Below, one piece after another: positions 22,595-34,795 of a stretch of 64,000 nt of DNA. Numbering within the stretch: position 1 is the first letter of the stretch; each line of letters opens with the position of its first letter. The DNA is from Mantis religiosa (Eukaryota > Arthropoda > Insecta > Mantodea > Mantidae), in the NCBI GenBank assembly GCA_030765055.1, contig CM060950.1, positions 15,087,806-15,151,805 on the forward strand. Reading direction: 5' to 3'. The translations under genes and the position numbers were made by a program. Under the pieces are notes generated by a model. That model had not been told where the DNA came from, ran no database searches, and saw nothing but the letters and a program-made list of their open reading frames with translations.

Positions 22595-22645
22595 GACTGG
22601 GATCGCGATTTTGCGAATACCTAAATCACGTCGTCAGTTTGCAAC
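22595..22645 (-). ncRNA. Hammerhead-ribozyme-like motif (minus, U2)
   Basis: Minus strand: CUGACGA at 22637-22631, a stem-loop similar to GTGATT/ATTCGC, then CAAAAUCGCGAUC. Compared with a hammerhead core, the GAAA box has A in place of G here. It is otherwise co-linear with the copy at 60745-60810. Confidence 0.4.
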
Positions 22646-22649
22646 ATCA

Positions 22650-23620
22650 ACAAACTACTTCTTAACGTTAACGTCGCTAGATATTACTATGTTTATTTTA
22701 ATACTACCAACATCTGAAAATGAAACAAACCTAAAAACAGAATCAAATGACGGTATTTCAAAATTCATTAAGCGATTTTAGTTAATTGATGGAAATTAAT
22801 CATTTCTTCACATTAACCGTATGTAGGCTAAGGTGTTCGATAACTAGATATTCAAATCCCGGCCATGGCATTGAATTTTTCATGTTGATTCTATCATTAC
22901 GCGATGTTAATATTTTAAAATAAAAAGCCATTAAATCCCAAGCTATTAAATCTATCCGACCACGTAATTGTTTTAATATCTAATTTAACTTCAAGATTTA
23001 TTTCATGTTTAAATGACGAAAAATGATCTGCTACGGCCGATTTATCAGTATGTTTATACTTAATGTTACGAAAATATTCTTTCGTTCTGATTTCCAAATT
23101 ACGCTTTGTCTTTCCAAATTAAAATTTATCACAATCAAAACAATTAAACTGATAAATATCAGATTTTTTACTATCAGGAATTTCATCTCTTTTAAAGAAC
23201 TGCAATAAATTTTAATACTATATTTATTTTGAGGAACTAAGTTATACCAAACTGTATAAATTTCTTTTGAAAATGTATATGGCAAGTAAATTTTTTAAAA
23301 TTACAATGCTTTTATTTTTTAAGGGTAGAAATACCATTAACAGTTTTTTGATATTTAAATTTTTCAATTTCTGTGTATAAAAGTCTTTATTAAAGCCGAT
23401 AATTAAAGCAGTATTAATAATATGTTTATATTCTTTATTAAATTCGTCCTTATTCATTGGTATATTTATTAATCTATAAATCAAACTATTGGAAACATAA
23501 ACTTTATGTGAAGGGTTAAAACCTTTATTTTTATGTAATTATCAAAATGAGTACGCTTCCTATAAATACCAAAGTTTAATGTATTATTATTTCTTATTTT
23601 TTTAGATCTCTATTAGTTTC
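22650..23620 (-). pseudogene. Penelope-like element endonuclease and linker (minus, U2)
   Basis: Minus strand, upstream to downstream. First is a linker with RLINIPMNKDEFNKEYKHII (23484-23242), typical of the region between reverse transcriptase and endonuclease in Penelope-like elements. Then comes an endonuclease with IYQFNCFDCDKF, FGKTKRNLEIRTKEYFRNIK and DHFSSFKHEI (about 23185-22915). An insert with the inverted tRNA-like tail follows (22905-22793), and finally the C-terminal endonuclease tail (about 22790-22690). Several stops; the YIG motif is broken. The missing polymerase core makes it non-autonomous. Confidence 0.75.
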
Positions 23621-23754
23621 AGTCTCTAATGTGAATTTTATAGCTGTCTTACAAATTTAGTAATTTTAAAGCATCATTTATGTGTTTATAAGAAAAAATA
23701 ACAAAAATCAACATATCTATACCAAAATTTAACATTTTAAGGGAATTAGTCCGG

Positions 23755-24091
23755 TATTTATCTGTTTAATTGTTTGGAATGTAATAAAGTTTATTTTGGA
23801 AAGTCAAAACGTAATTTAGAATCCAAAATGAAGGAGCATTTTCAAAACATAAAGTATAACAAAACTGATAAATCAGCTGTAGCAGATCATTTTTGCTCAT
23901 TTAACCATGACGTAGATCCAGAAGTTAAATTATTAAAACAATTAAATGGTTCGATGGATTTAATGGTTTGGGAAAATATATTTATTTTAAAAATTAAACA
24001 TCGCGCACTGAATTTTGAGATACCGGCAGCTGATTTTGTTGTTTTAGGTTTGTTTCATTTTAATATGTTGGTAGTACTAAAACAAATATAG
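23755..24091 (+). pseudogene. Penelope-like element GIY-YIG endonuclease (plus, U2, longest open)
   Basis: About 110 codons without a stop. IYLFNCLECNKVYFGKSKRN leads into KEHFQNIKY, DHFCSFNHDVDPE and LLKQLNGSMDLMVWENIF, and the C-terminal tail ends LVVLKQI then TAG. The Cys-x2-Cys and His residues of the family zinc-knuckle are present. YFG replaces YIG. The open frame has no reverse transcriptase upstream, so it is a fragment, but it is the best preserved of the six endonuclease pieces in the window. Confidence 0.8.
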
Positions 24092-24119
24092 TGACATCTA
24101 GCGACGGTAACGTTAACAA

Positions 24120-24175
24120 GGAGTTTGTGATGATGTGAATGATTTATTCACTCAATCGCCATCTTAGCCAATTTG
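24120..24175 (+). ncRNA. Hammerhead-ribozyme-like motif (plus, U2, degenerate)
   Basis: GTGATGA at 24127, the GTGAAT/ATTCAC stem, then CTCAATCGCCATC where other copies have CGAAATCGCGATC. Both conserved boxes are damaged. Confidence 0.3.
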
Positions 24176-24299
24176 TAAGATATATGGTCATCGCTTCTTT
24201 TAAGATAAGTGAAGGTCTTTTAATTTACAAATTACAATATTTTATATATTTGTTTGCTTCACTGTTAATGGCTTCACATTTTACGTATTTATTAATTTC

Positions 24300-24480
24300 C
24301 TAGTATTTCCATAACAGGTACTTCCATTTAATATCAAGGAGGTATAAATCCCCAAAATTGCAAACATAACCCATTCCTTCGTTGTTTACAATGACTGAGG
24401 ACTGCTCACTGGCATGATCTACTTCTTTTATTTAAATAGATGAACTGAATAACATTGAGCGTGGGAAAATATACATATAC
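24300..24480. repeat. Short dispersed repeat next to the Penelope-like tail
   Basis: Carries the GGTACTT, GATATC-like, GGAGGTATAA and CCAAAAT series also seen near 7920, 16005, 28870, 57560 and 62490. It links the Penelope-like flank with otherwise unrelated parts of the unit. Confidence 0.5.
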
Positions 24481-24499
24481 GAATAAATGTACATGTTAG

Positions 24500-24958
24500 T
24501 TAATTGATGGGAATTTATCATTTCTTAACACTAGCCGTATTTGGCCTAAGGTTTTTGATAGAGTCAACATGAAAAATTCAATGCCACGGCCGGAATTTGA
24601 AGCACGGACCTCCTGGTTTCCGTCCAGTGGCTCTAACCCATGAAGTTACCATGGCCAACTTGTCGTCATGATATTAAATTCCCCATTTGACTGGTATATT
24701 TCCCCGGAAAACCACTAGGGGCTCTCGTATCCGAGATACACCGTTTGTGGCGACTTCCTATCGTAAGGCTTTATCATTTAACTCTTATTATATATAGGCT
24801 AAGGTTTTCGATAGATAGAGTCAACATGAAAAGTTCAATGCCATGGCCGGGATCTGAACCACGGATCTCCTGGTTTGAATCCAGTGGCTCTAATCCATTG
24901 AGCTACCTTGGCACTGAATTTTCCATGTTGACTCTATCTATAAAATGTACATGTGCTT
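24500..24958 (-). repeat. tRNA-like repeat pair with inverted arms (U2, right side)
   Basis: Minus-strand tRNA-like cores at about 24590-24655 and 24845-24912. The second is framed by ATAGATAGAGTCAACATG (from 24817) and CATGTTGACTCTATCTAT (ending 24942), an 18-bp perfect inverted match that continues imperfectly inwards to about 35 bp. Reading on the minus strand, the B-box-like segment is GTGGTTCAGATCCCGGCC. Confidence 0.7.
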
Positions 24959-24959
24959 A

Positions 24960-25395
24960 GTTCTCCCTTAGAGGAAGTCGTTTGTAAACAGTACATACCG
25001 GAACAGAGACATAGGAGCCCCTTGTGGTACGGCAGCCTGATTGAACCAAACCCGATGGGAGGAGCCGACCACTTAGGCGTACTACTGCCCAATTTTTTTT
25101 AAAAAATTAGGCAGTAGCGGTAGAGAGTCTAACGTGCCGGAAAATTCTCCATGCAGTTTATAAATAAGTCTGTTATACCAGCAACGATCAAATGTGGTTT
25201 CTGCCTGCAAAAACCGCGAAAGCAGTGAAGCCTCATTGATCAATTGCTTTCTGACATCATCAGCTAAAGTTGCTAGTTGGAATTCTGTTAAATGTCTTTT
25301 CCGAAAGACAAATTGTGAAGCTGAAGCGTCCTTAAGTGCCGAAACTTGTTTTTGGAGCCGAAAAGGCATTATGTTAGGCTTTTCACCAGGTGAGT
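24960..25395 (-). pseudogene. LINE-A reverse transcriptase fragment (U2, best copy)
   Basis: The minus strand encodes the fingers and palm of a non-LTR retrotransposon polymerase. QFVFRKRHLTEFQLATLADD corresponds to the GFR..hsTe.qL segment; AETTFDRCWYNRLIYKLHGE is motif A (Phe-Asp-Arg-x-Trp). Then, after a stop, AAVPQGAPMS and VLFTND give motif B and the following helix. The YADD motif C is not present, because the fragment ends at the tRNA-like inverted arm. Compared with 37640-38200, about 290 bp of upstream finger sequence are deleted near 25380. Family: Jockey or a related clade. Confidence 0.75.
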
Positions 25396-27750
25396 TCTAC
25401 AGCGCACCCCTGTTGGACGATACCATTATATCGAAGTGTGACGTAACTTCGCAACAGGAAGTCAATGCCAGCGTTAAGGCGTGTCTGGCAGACTATGAGC
25501 CCCGATAACTGCACTTAAGGAAACAAAAACTGTGTTTGTTGCTGATCTTATTTTATTATTTAGTGTGTTGTAGGAATGCGGCCAACGTTTCAGAAGAGAC
25601 TACACCGTGATATATAAAACTGGTTTGGAAATAGTACATTCCAGGCCCGAAAATACAGAATATGTATTTCGAGATCTGACATAAGAATGTAAAGTACTCA
25701 CTCGGTCAATACAAAATCAACAGTGAAGGCAACACCAGTAAAAGAACTAGAAGAAATAATGGCAGATAGCACTTTTGATTAGACATTTCTATGTAACTTC
25801 GGAGGGAATGGCATAACTTTTGTATCTAACACGTATGTGGTACAAAAAGTAAATAAGGAAATAAACTGTATATAAATTATACTTAATTAATAAATTACAA
25901 GTCAATTTGGCCAAACGAGACTCACTGTCGGTTAAACTTGCAAACGTAAAATGACATGTATCTACATTTACTTATATAGCTTTCTCCACTTGCTCTTGTA
26001 TTATCTCTAAAATTATTGCTCCTCTATCTATTTCAGGATAATTGGCATAAACGTTTGTGAAAATTATATAAATACAAATGTATTTACATAGGTACACACA
26101 GTAGGCTTGAACAATTGTGAAACCGTTTAAGAGTTACTTGCCATGTGACATCTTTAGCAGTCCATTCCCCTGACATAACCAAGAAGTAATGAAAAAGAAA
26201 TAATGACTTTGTTCTTGAACAAAGAAGGACATTTTAAAAAAGTATTAATGTACAAAGCGAAATGCTTTAAAAAAATCTGTACTTTAACAACAACTAAACT
26301 TTAGTTTAGCAAATAGTGTTTTCCTTTTACGATTAACTAGTATGCAAAGTGTATCCTGATGAAGTTGATTTAAGGGTTGAGTTCGAGTGAATTGCAGATA
26401 TACGTTTCATTGTCTCAAAAACAGCTTTAATATTCTAGAAGTACTTTTAAGATAAATATTTTTAATTTTGCTCATTTAGCAGTAGTGAAATGGTCTGATA
26501 TACTTGAAGATCTACTCATCACTTTCTTAAAGGAAGTTCAACTTGCCCTTCTACTTTGGTATTTAACTGATCAGTTTTGCTTTGGGTCTATGCTGTTCAC
26601 ACACACAATAGAGAAAGAATAAACCACATATACCTATATAGCTTTAAAGCCTAATTGGCTTTATTAACAATTTTTCTTTTCCTTTAATATATTCAAGACT
26701 CTTGTATAAAAATAATATTATAGTAATGCATTAAGTTCCATGCCATCCCTCCCTGTTTGGTATATGGTAGATCAAGTAAAAGCTTATGTAATTCAGCAGA
26801 TATATAGTCTATGAAACAAATGTTATCTTTTAAACCAAAAACTGGAACTGATTACAGCAACGTAATATTCAATTTCAATTCAAGTAATTCTTGTATTTAG
26901 CTGCTAAACTTAACGGTGTTTAGAGGTTGTATATTAGACTACGGACCTCATAATAAGGCGTCAATGAAATTAACTTAGTTTTTATTCTCTCAGTAAGAAA
27001 TGTGATTTTACAACAACTTGGTATCTTGTATTCACTTGATTTTCTGTACAAACTAATCTTAGAAAATTTTATTGCTCTATGTACTTATGTACTTCTTGTT
27101 TACAAAAATGCTTACAACATATAAAATGTTGAACAATTTGAAAATTTAAGATAATAACAACAAAAATCTTGGAATAGGTTAATCACAGATTATTTTATTT
27201 CACATAAATGCTGTTCATTAAAAAAATCAACAAATTCACTAAATTTTGCGGCATATATCTTATGGTATATAAGTATAAAGTGCCATTTAGAATGAACAAA
27301 AGTTAAAGTAAAATTTAAACATTCTTATATTTAAGGTATTTGTTTTCTTTGTTATGTGCATATGTTAATCTTACAGTATTTTAATCATAAGAGATAGATC
27401 TTTCATTAAGATAAAGCACAGCGTTATAGTATGAATGGCAGTTTGGGGCAAGGACCTTTTTGGAAAACTTTGTGTCACATATTTGGGAATAGAAGAGTAC
27501 AACGCATTTGTTTATGCCTTTCAGAAATAGTGGACCTTTTGCAAAATGCATTAATATTATTAATGTTATTCTTACTATCACCATTATCATTGAGAATATT
27601 AATATTGTAGCCATGTTTTGGGAGTCCTGAATGTTCTAATTCCTAAAATTCCTTGGTATTCACTTTTTTTCTTGAATGCCATTCCTGCTCTACTTACTTC
27701 AGGTAAGTAGATATTAAAGAAAATTAAAAATTTCCCAAATTGTATTGAAA
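25396..27750. other. Non-coding part of unit U2
   Basis: Starts with the dispersed CCCCTGTTGGACGATACC motif (about 25405-25508), then AT-rich sequence co-linear with 4180-6715 and 40030-42420. A palindrome CTACTTAC-TTCAG-GTAAGTAG at about 27690 is conserved across the units. A hydrophobic Ile-rich frame remnant lies at 27500-27610. No gene supported. Confidence 0.5.
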
Positions 27751-27755
27751 GTATA

Positions 27756-28569
27756 AGGTAAGTCAGGGGAAGTTGACACATTTCACGGTTATTTGCTTTT
27801 GTCATGAATATGGGAATGGAGAAAAATAAAAAAAATATCTCAAGATATCGCCTGTATATTTGTTAATGGAAGAAACACTAATTAGTGTCTTTAAATGTGA
27901 GGAGGTAAAAAGGTACAATTAAACTAATTGCAACAAAACTTACATTGTACCCCATCCTTAGAGGAAGATGGGAGTTAACAATGGGGAAGATGGAACATGG
28001 AGAAAGATGCAACAACATGAATTTTGAAATTAAAAAATAATGTAAATTGAGCATTTGTATTACAACATGTGAGAGACTTTATAAAATGTTAATTTCACAC
28101 ATGTTAGAGACATGATACAATGAAGAAAGGAGAGAACCAAATAAGTCATCATGTAATTATCAGTATTCTTTAAGAACTATCAACTTCCCCCAATGCTTGG
28201 GGGAAGACGCAAGTGAACCTTATTTTTGATGTACGCTACCAGCCATATTGGTCCGAGTTACCATGTGCTCACAAAGATGCACATGGCAAAGTACCATGGT
28301 TAGATGAAGCTCAATGCAGTACAGTAAGTGCTAGACCTTACGTATGGGCAACGAAATATTACATTGCTTGTACTTACCAAGTTTACACATAGTAATTTCT
28401 TGTTGATCACTGGATGAAGCAAGATTTAAAATGGAAGAACACAAGGGCACATTTCCAAATAGATGCCCCTATGCTAGGCTATTATAAGTGATGCTATCCG
28501 GTCTGAGATGAACAAAATATTACGAAACTTCCATCTTCCCCCAACTTCCATCGTACCCCTCACTTACTT
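27756..28569. mobile_element. Candidate DNA transposon with GGGGTAAGATG-type termini (U2)
   Basis: Sister of 6718-7636. Left end AGGTAAGTCAGGGGAAG; right end CGTACCCCTCACTTACTT. The internal GGGGAAGATG-type motifs remain. The frame that is open in U1 at 7186-7554 is broken here, so it gives no evidence for a protein. Confidence 0.45.
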
Positions 28570-30955
28570 ATGTCAACCAGGAAATTTCTGTTAATCACCA
28601 AATTTGGTATTTCAAGTTAAAAATGCCATATAAAAATTTACAAGAGGAAGCATCTGCTCGAAAATACAATTTGCAAGGGAAACCTGTCCTTGGTTTTATT
28701 TCCACAAAGATAGCTCTAATGATGAGGAGCAGCAGGCCATGTGTTCTATTATATCCACCACTGTATATGCATTAACCAAGCATCAATCGAGACCTGTTTG
28801 CAATTCAAAGAAGCAGGTGAACGTAAATGTTGTGACGAAAGTCAGTAGCTATAATTTCATAGGTAATTTTTCTATGCATAGTAGGTACTTCCTATTGATA
28901 TCATGGAGGTATAACTCACCAAAATAGAAGAGATAACAGCTTCGTTCATTTTTCACAAAGATTAAGGATTATGAACTGGTACTGACAAAATGCTTCTTAT
29001 CTAAATAAGTATATTTAATAATAATGTGCATGGAGAGATGTGCATATAGGAAAAAATTGCATGTCTTTGTTATTTTAGAACTTTGTATTTGCATATTTCT
29101 GCCAGTGGGTATAAACCTTCTCTTTGTATTTGTACTTTAAGGTTTGAATTAATGTACTAGGAAGTAAGTTGCATATAATCCGTTAAGAGCAACACCTCTG
29201 CTTTATAATTTGCAGGGACCTTACATTTATAGAGTTGATTACTTCTGTTACCTGGTTTAATTGTTCTCTCTGTATTTATACTCCGCAGTTTGAACTCTGC
29301 ATTGTTTTATGAAAACTATTGGCATAAATTTGTGAAAAAGTCACTATCAACAAGAAGCCTAAGCGTTTTAGTATTGAAAGTTACATAGGAATCTGAAATA
29401 CAGAGAAAATTGGAAAAAAGACATGTATTAGAAGTTCTAAATGAAGAGAAAAGTAGTACTGTTACATTGTAGCTGCTACCTAGGCATCTGTAATCGCCAC
29501 AGATTTATGTACACTTTGTGAATAATCACTATTTCTTTCCAATGCAAATTCCTAAGGATTAAAATTGAACAATCCCTTCAACTGCTTGGATTAGATAGAA
29601 TGTTACTTTTTGACTTCTAGGGAAGATCAAATTAGCAAACAAAAATTAAGGTTCTAAAATTAACTTCTGCATCTTGTATATGTATAAAATTCAGCTTCCC
29701 TGGTTTTGAATTTAGTACAAATGTGTTTTAAGTGGCCAGTTCATGGAAATAAATATCAATCCTCAGAAAAGGATTTACTGTAAATCACCTGTGCATGGTT
29801 GACCATCATCTAAGTGGATTGACCAATAGAGTAACAATGGTAAAGAAATGCAATCTACTGTAAATCACAAGTATTTTGCTATAGAAGAGCATCAAACACG
29901 TTATAGAAATTAATGATGTGATTTAGCTACCATAAATGATCATTCAGTCAAAATTGTTCACAATTTATATTAAAAAATTGATCTTATATTTTCTGTCAGT
30001 ATTAACTCACGCAAAACTCTAATGCTCTTTTCCCTTAATGTAATAATGTATAAAAGTGTATTTGGTTTAGATTCAATAAAATACCTTTTTATTCAAATAA
30101 ACTTATTTTCAAAATTTTCCAATTTGAATTAAGGTGTTTATCAGTAATATTGAATGGTTACCAAACACAAGAAGACAAATATCATCAGCTGCAGAGCAAT
30201 ACTTACATTTGTAGTTATCATATTTATAAGGAAACAGCATTTAAAAATTAACTCTCTCTTAGTTTTTTTATTTTCATGATGCCACAGTAATTTTGAGCTT
30301 ATATTAGCTTAATTTTTAGCTTATATTTTTAGAATATATTTAAGTTTTAGAAGAACATATTTAACATGTTGAGAATTTGTTTCCCTTAAATGAAACATTC
30401 AATCAACTTATTACATTAAGGAACTAGTTTTTTATTTATCTTGGGTGATATCCCTTCCAATCTTATATACAGACTTTCTGACTACAGATTGATTCATTAT
30501 AATTTCAGATATACTCTCAGATATTAAATAGTAAAAATTGGAGCAGGAAACGTTCAGAGGAAGAACAACTTAAACAACAAAATGCAGCAATTAAACCACA
30601 TATCTGGGAAATTCTTTCAATTCTTAGAAGTCAATAATTTTTCTCTATTTAAAATCATTGGAATTGTTTCACAATTTCCATGGATAGAAAATTAATAGAA
30701 TCATAACAGGTTTGTATTGGTTTACTGTTGCCAAGCTAATTTATATTTTACTTAAAAATCACCAATACATGCTCATTTTTAGAGTATTTACATATCACTC
30801 TGTTTAAAACTTTTGACATGTAAAGCTACACAAATCAATAATTTATAAACTCCAAGTAAAATGTAACAAATGCTTGTAAAAATTTGTGATAAATATTTTC
30901 TGAACATTTTATAACGGTTTACTATATCTAAATGTCAACCAAAGAAGTTTATATG
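28570..30955. other. Non-coding part of unit U2
   Basis: Co-linear with 7637-9970. Contains the short dispersed repeat near 28870 and the diverged block-B relative at 29105-29400. No coding signal. Confidence 0.5.
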
Positions 30956-30958
30956 GAA

Positions 30959-31045
30959 TGTGCCTCTTTAGTCTGATGGTTAGCATTCTAGCCTTCATGT
31001 CCAGAAGTCTTTGGTTCAATTCCAAACCAAAGATGCTTTTAAATA
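30959..31045 (+). repeat. tRNA-derived fragment (U2, best preserved)
   Basis: Plus strand: TTTAGTCTGATGGTTAGC as A-box-like segment, an anticodon-arm-like stretch, then TTTGGTTCAATTCCA as B box about 35 nt later. Copies at 9977-10062 and 44230-44320. The acceptor stem does not pair, so it is more likely a SINE head or a tRNA pseudogene than a functional tRNA. Confidence 0.55.
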
Positions 31046-31149
31046 ACATTTATTCCTCAGTTTCCTTTTTGGTCTAGAAAATAAATAATACCACAAATAT
31101 GTCTGTGATTCAATGTTTAAGTACAAAAGAAACACAGCATTGCAGTGCT

Positions 31150-33420
31150 AATATCCAACTTAACATATATCAATACAGTTTTGCTCATAAGCACTTTCTC
31201 CAAAGGCAAACACCACTGACATGACTGGAGAGTTAAATGTGACGTATAATAAGGAACAAAACTGCAGGTTATCAAGCACTGTTAAAATGTATTCTGTAAT
31301 GTTGAAACTATTGCTTCCCAGTACCAGGGCAAAAAAAAATCAGTGTTTATATATATAGCAGTGGACACTGTCATAACTTATATAGGCTGGGATGGGTAAA
31401 GTGCGAATATTCCTCCCAAAAGCTGAGGAGGAGTAAACTTTGAGAATATGCAAGTTTTCCACTATTCACAAATATAATATAGTGAATTAAAATGAACAAC
31501 GTTAGTACAATGATATTAGGCACCTCAAGAGGTTCGGAATGAATGCTGAAGTTTCTCCATCAAAACTTGTAAAATTTAAACTTAATACTTTGTAGAAAGG
31601 GAAGAATGGGCATATTGAACCGGCTCCAGTACCAACATTATTTTGTAAGCTGGAACCCACAATGTAAATATGGGGCCATTCATTGTCAAGATATCATAAA
31701 TTTAATATTTCTAGTACCATTTGCTTCAGGACATATGAAGATGTTTCAGATTTTGTAAATTCATCATGTAAATGTAGGTAGTGATGAATATCAAACAGTT
31801 CTAAAATGTTGATACTAGTTTGTAAGTTTTCTTCTAAGTAAAGAAGGTTAATTTTTGTTTGATATTTTCGTCTTTACTAAGAAAACTTTGTGGAGTTTTG
31901 AAGGTCAGCTCCGATTTTCTTTTTATCCAGTCATTATAAAGTAGCCTGATTAATTTGTTATATTGTATAATGGCTGATTTTTCAGTGTCAACATTAAGTC
32001 TTTGATTATTTGTTAACATTTGTAGAGTACGTACTGGAGTTTTTTTTTTATTTGGCTTGTAATTTTACATCCTCCAACATTAAGTCATATCGGACGGTCG
32101 TACTGGAAAAATTTGGTAGTTCCTGCTGTTATACAATGTATTCGATTTTACAGAATATCAAGTTACTCTATATTTGCAGTAAGATATCTTAACAAATACT
32201 TAATTGTTGATTTAATGTAGCTCATGTAAAAAGTGCTTAAAATCTGTGTAGTGCTTCTCTATTTCCTGCCTGCCAGTCACTTAATGGTGTTAAACTATTA
32301 CTAGCTTTGCGGCATATATTATCAATGTATTTTTTCCAAGTTAATTATGTATCAAAAACAATAGTTTATATATCGTTTTCTCTGTATTAATTTCCATGAA
32401 ATTAATGGTTGTCCAATTTTTTAATATTATCAAAGATTGCTGTGCTACATTTATTATCTCCTGACTTTGATTGATCGGTTTAGAATTCTATAACACTACC
32501 TCATCTGCAACCATTAAAACTTTTGATTGTATTCTTTATAATTGTACAGGTATGTAGTTACAGATATTAAAAATTTGGTACTAAGGATATTACTTTGAGG
32601 TATGCCACAGTGGGTCTGGTGGTATTTTGATAATTTATCATTAAATCTGGTGGCAATAAGTGTTGGATAATGAGTTTACTGCTCCAATGTAACATTTTTG
32701 CACGGATTCCTAAAATTTTTTGTTTATTGAGTAGTTTGTACCTCCAAATACAATCATAAGTTCCTTGAAAGTCAATAAATATTCCAAGAGCATATTCGCT
32801 TTTATTCGCTGTCTCTTAATGCCTTGAATAAGACATAAAATCTGTTCATTTGGTCAATGGTATTTTCTAAATCCTGCTTGTTTAGTTGAAATTAGCTAAT
32901 TATTCTCTAGAAAACAACTTCATCGGCTGGAAAGCTTTTTTCCATGAGATTTACTAATGTTGTAAATGCCATTTGACAATAACTTGAAAAACTAACTGCT
33001 TGTTTGCTTGATTTCAAAATAGGTCCTATAACTAGTTCTAGGTATTATTATTCCTTTCTTCCATTCATCTAATTCATCTATTCTGTAAGAAAATACAGAG
33101 ATTTGGGAGTCTGTAATTTACCTTTTCATCCTAGATCATTGATGAATCCTTTATGTGTATTATCAGGACATTGGGAATTATTTATTTGCAGTTATTATTT
33201 AGAATGTTAAATTCTACAATACTGTATTCCTTAATAAATATATGCTATTCAAGTTTAACTGTTGATTTTACATATTCTTTGGTGGTTTTCTGCAACATTT
33301 TAGATCTTTTTTAATATTAGCAGATAATTTAAGGTGTTAATGTAGTAAATATTAAATTTATTAACTATTTCATTGTCATTTGTAGTTATTTTATTGTTAA
33401 AAATAAAAGGTATTTAGGAT
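31150..33420 (-). pseudogene. LINE-B: reverse transcriptase and RNase H (U2, most complete)
   Basis: Minus strand, N- to C-terminal. CPDNTHKGFINDLG (finger, about 33200) is followed by EWKKGIIIPR (33060), KQAGFRKYH (32880), LLEYLLTFKEL with motif A in another frame (32770), an eroded GLPQGS motif B (about 32600), a region matching the VADE motif C of U3 and a WKKHI-type thumb (32330). Further down, after an inserted SINE tail, WPHIYIVGSSLQNNVGTGAG and FTSFDGETSAFIQSLL give RNase H strands 1-3 and the Glu helix. Reverse transcriptase followed by RNase H is typical of I-group non-LTR elements. The TDG of RNase H is VGS and there are many frame breaks, so it is long dead. Confidence 0.7.
32030..32107 (-). 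mobile_element. Truncated SINE with 9-bp target duplication inside LINE-B (U2)
   Basis: The SINE 3' end (32039-32098; minus-strand GACTTAATGTTGGAGGATGT and an A-rich tail) is flanked by CGTACTGGA at 32030-32038 and 32099-32107. This is a clean target duplication and shows insertion into an already existing LINE-B. The tail sequence equals the 3' end of the complete SINEs at 55016-55260 and 60330-60579. Confidence 0.85.
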
Positions 33421-33958
33421 TTTCTTTCTTGTTTTCTATGTTCGGTAAAATTTGTATGCTTTTTGTGTAGAGCTTCTATAGACCAAGCTCTGCAGACAGT
33501 TATTAAGATGTTCTCTTTCAGTGCTGTAGCATTCAATTTTGAACTGAACAGTCAATATTAAACAATTTTGTAATTTCTTTTGGATACTTAGAGTTTGTTT
33601 GCTAACAAACTTTGAAATGCCACCAGTGTATAATATGATAAAAAGTTCATAATTCTCCCACCGGAGAGAACGCAGCAGACAATAGCAAAAACAACAACAA
33701 ATAATAATCAGAGCTCTGATTTAAAAATGGAAATGACAGCTTCTGAAACTAGTCCCTCAAAGAATAAAAATCTAAGCGCCAGAGTGTCAAACCTCACTAC
33801 AAAGAATTTTTACAATTTATATAGTTAAAGTTATGCAGTCCAAGGTTTTGAGGTGTTTAACTTTAGCTACATACTATAAAAGTTGTGCTGGCTTGACATT
33901 CCATAACTGACACTGTAAGTGATAGAGATGCATTTATAAGAACCTATCCTATCCTTAC
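33421..33958. other. Between LINE-B and exon-like E2 (U2)
   Basis: AT-rich and conserved in the other units, including TCAGAGCTCTGA near 33708. The sequence around 33495-33510 (CAGTTATTAAGATGTT) is the empty site for the 92-bp insertion in U3. No gene. Confidence 0.4.
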
Positions 33959-34154
33959 CTACTTCTTGCTGACTTATGGCTGAGCCTTCGCACTGAATAC
34001 TGATGTGCTTGCAGAGGTGTTGGTGGCAGTGCTTGTGTTTTTTCTGGGCAACTACATGCAGCTCCCTCTTTGGTGTTAGTGATGGAGGTGTGGCTCTTCG
34101 AATGACTTTAGCCAGTTTTGTCTGACTGGTGGAGGAGAATGGATAAAAGGTTGC
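33959..34154 (-). pseudogene. Exon-like segment E2 (U2)
   Basis: Minus strand, 196 bp between TTCTCTTCTCAG and GTAAGG. It starts in phase 0 with ATFYPFSSTSQTKLAKVIRR and ATPPSLTPKRE. A one-base loss relative to U3 shifts the frame after the KRE part, so the C-terminal half differs. Its upstream neighbour E1 (34796-34980) ends in phase 0, compatible with splicing of the two across about 640 bp. Confidence 0.5.
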
Positions 34155-34795
34155 CTGAGAAGAGAACATATCAGTAATTTGTAGGAATTGTTAATCATTT
34201 AGATGTGAGTGCATGAACACGCTTACAATGCTGTGCATTATATTCATTTGAATGTAGCCAGTTTAACCTACATATTTCAAGAAAATTGATTTTGCAACTG
34301 AAAAATTAGATATTTATCAATATTTATTAGTTATTTATTAGATATTTAAAATATTTTTAAATTTGATTAAATTTGTTGCACTGACTAATCCTTTACATTA
34401 AAATCTAAACATATGTGATTTGCAAATATCAAGTGATGTAAGTTGTTGTGAATGTTCCTTCTAAATGAAAGTATTATCTGTCATAGATAGAAATTATTTT
34501 AGAAAATTTAACTTAAATGGGTAGATGAAACATTCAAATTTTTTCTGAAACAAAGCAGGTTTAACTTAAGTTATTGAATGCCTGTATCTTCATCCTGCAA
34601 TTCCTAATTTAAAAGGTTTTCCTCACTTGAACAATGGCTGGAGGGTTAATTTTTGCACAGTTATAAGGTATTACAATATACAAGTACCATTTACAGATAA
34701 AGCGGTAACATACTAATGATGATATGTTTCAAAGATGGATACTTCCCTTCAGCACTTAAATAATTTTAAAATAGCAAACATAAATGAGTACTTAC

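Noticed and set aside
23774..24091. Intact stand-alone endonuclease gene
   Set aside because: It begins at an internal Met of a larger Penelope-like protein; the GIY strand lies upstream of that Met.
30959..31045. Functional tRNA gene on the plus strand
   Set aside because: Acceptor ends do not pair and the unit copies drift in the loops and stems alike.
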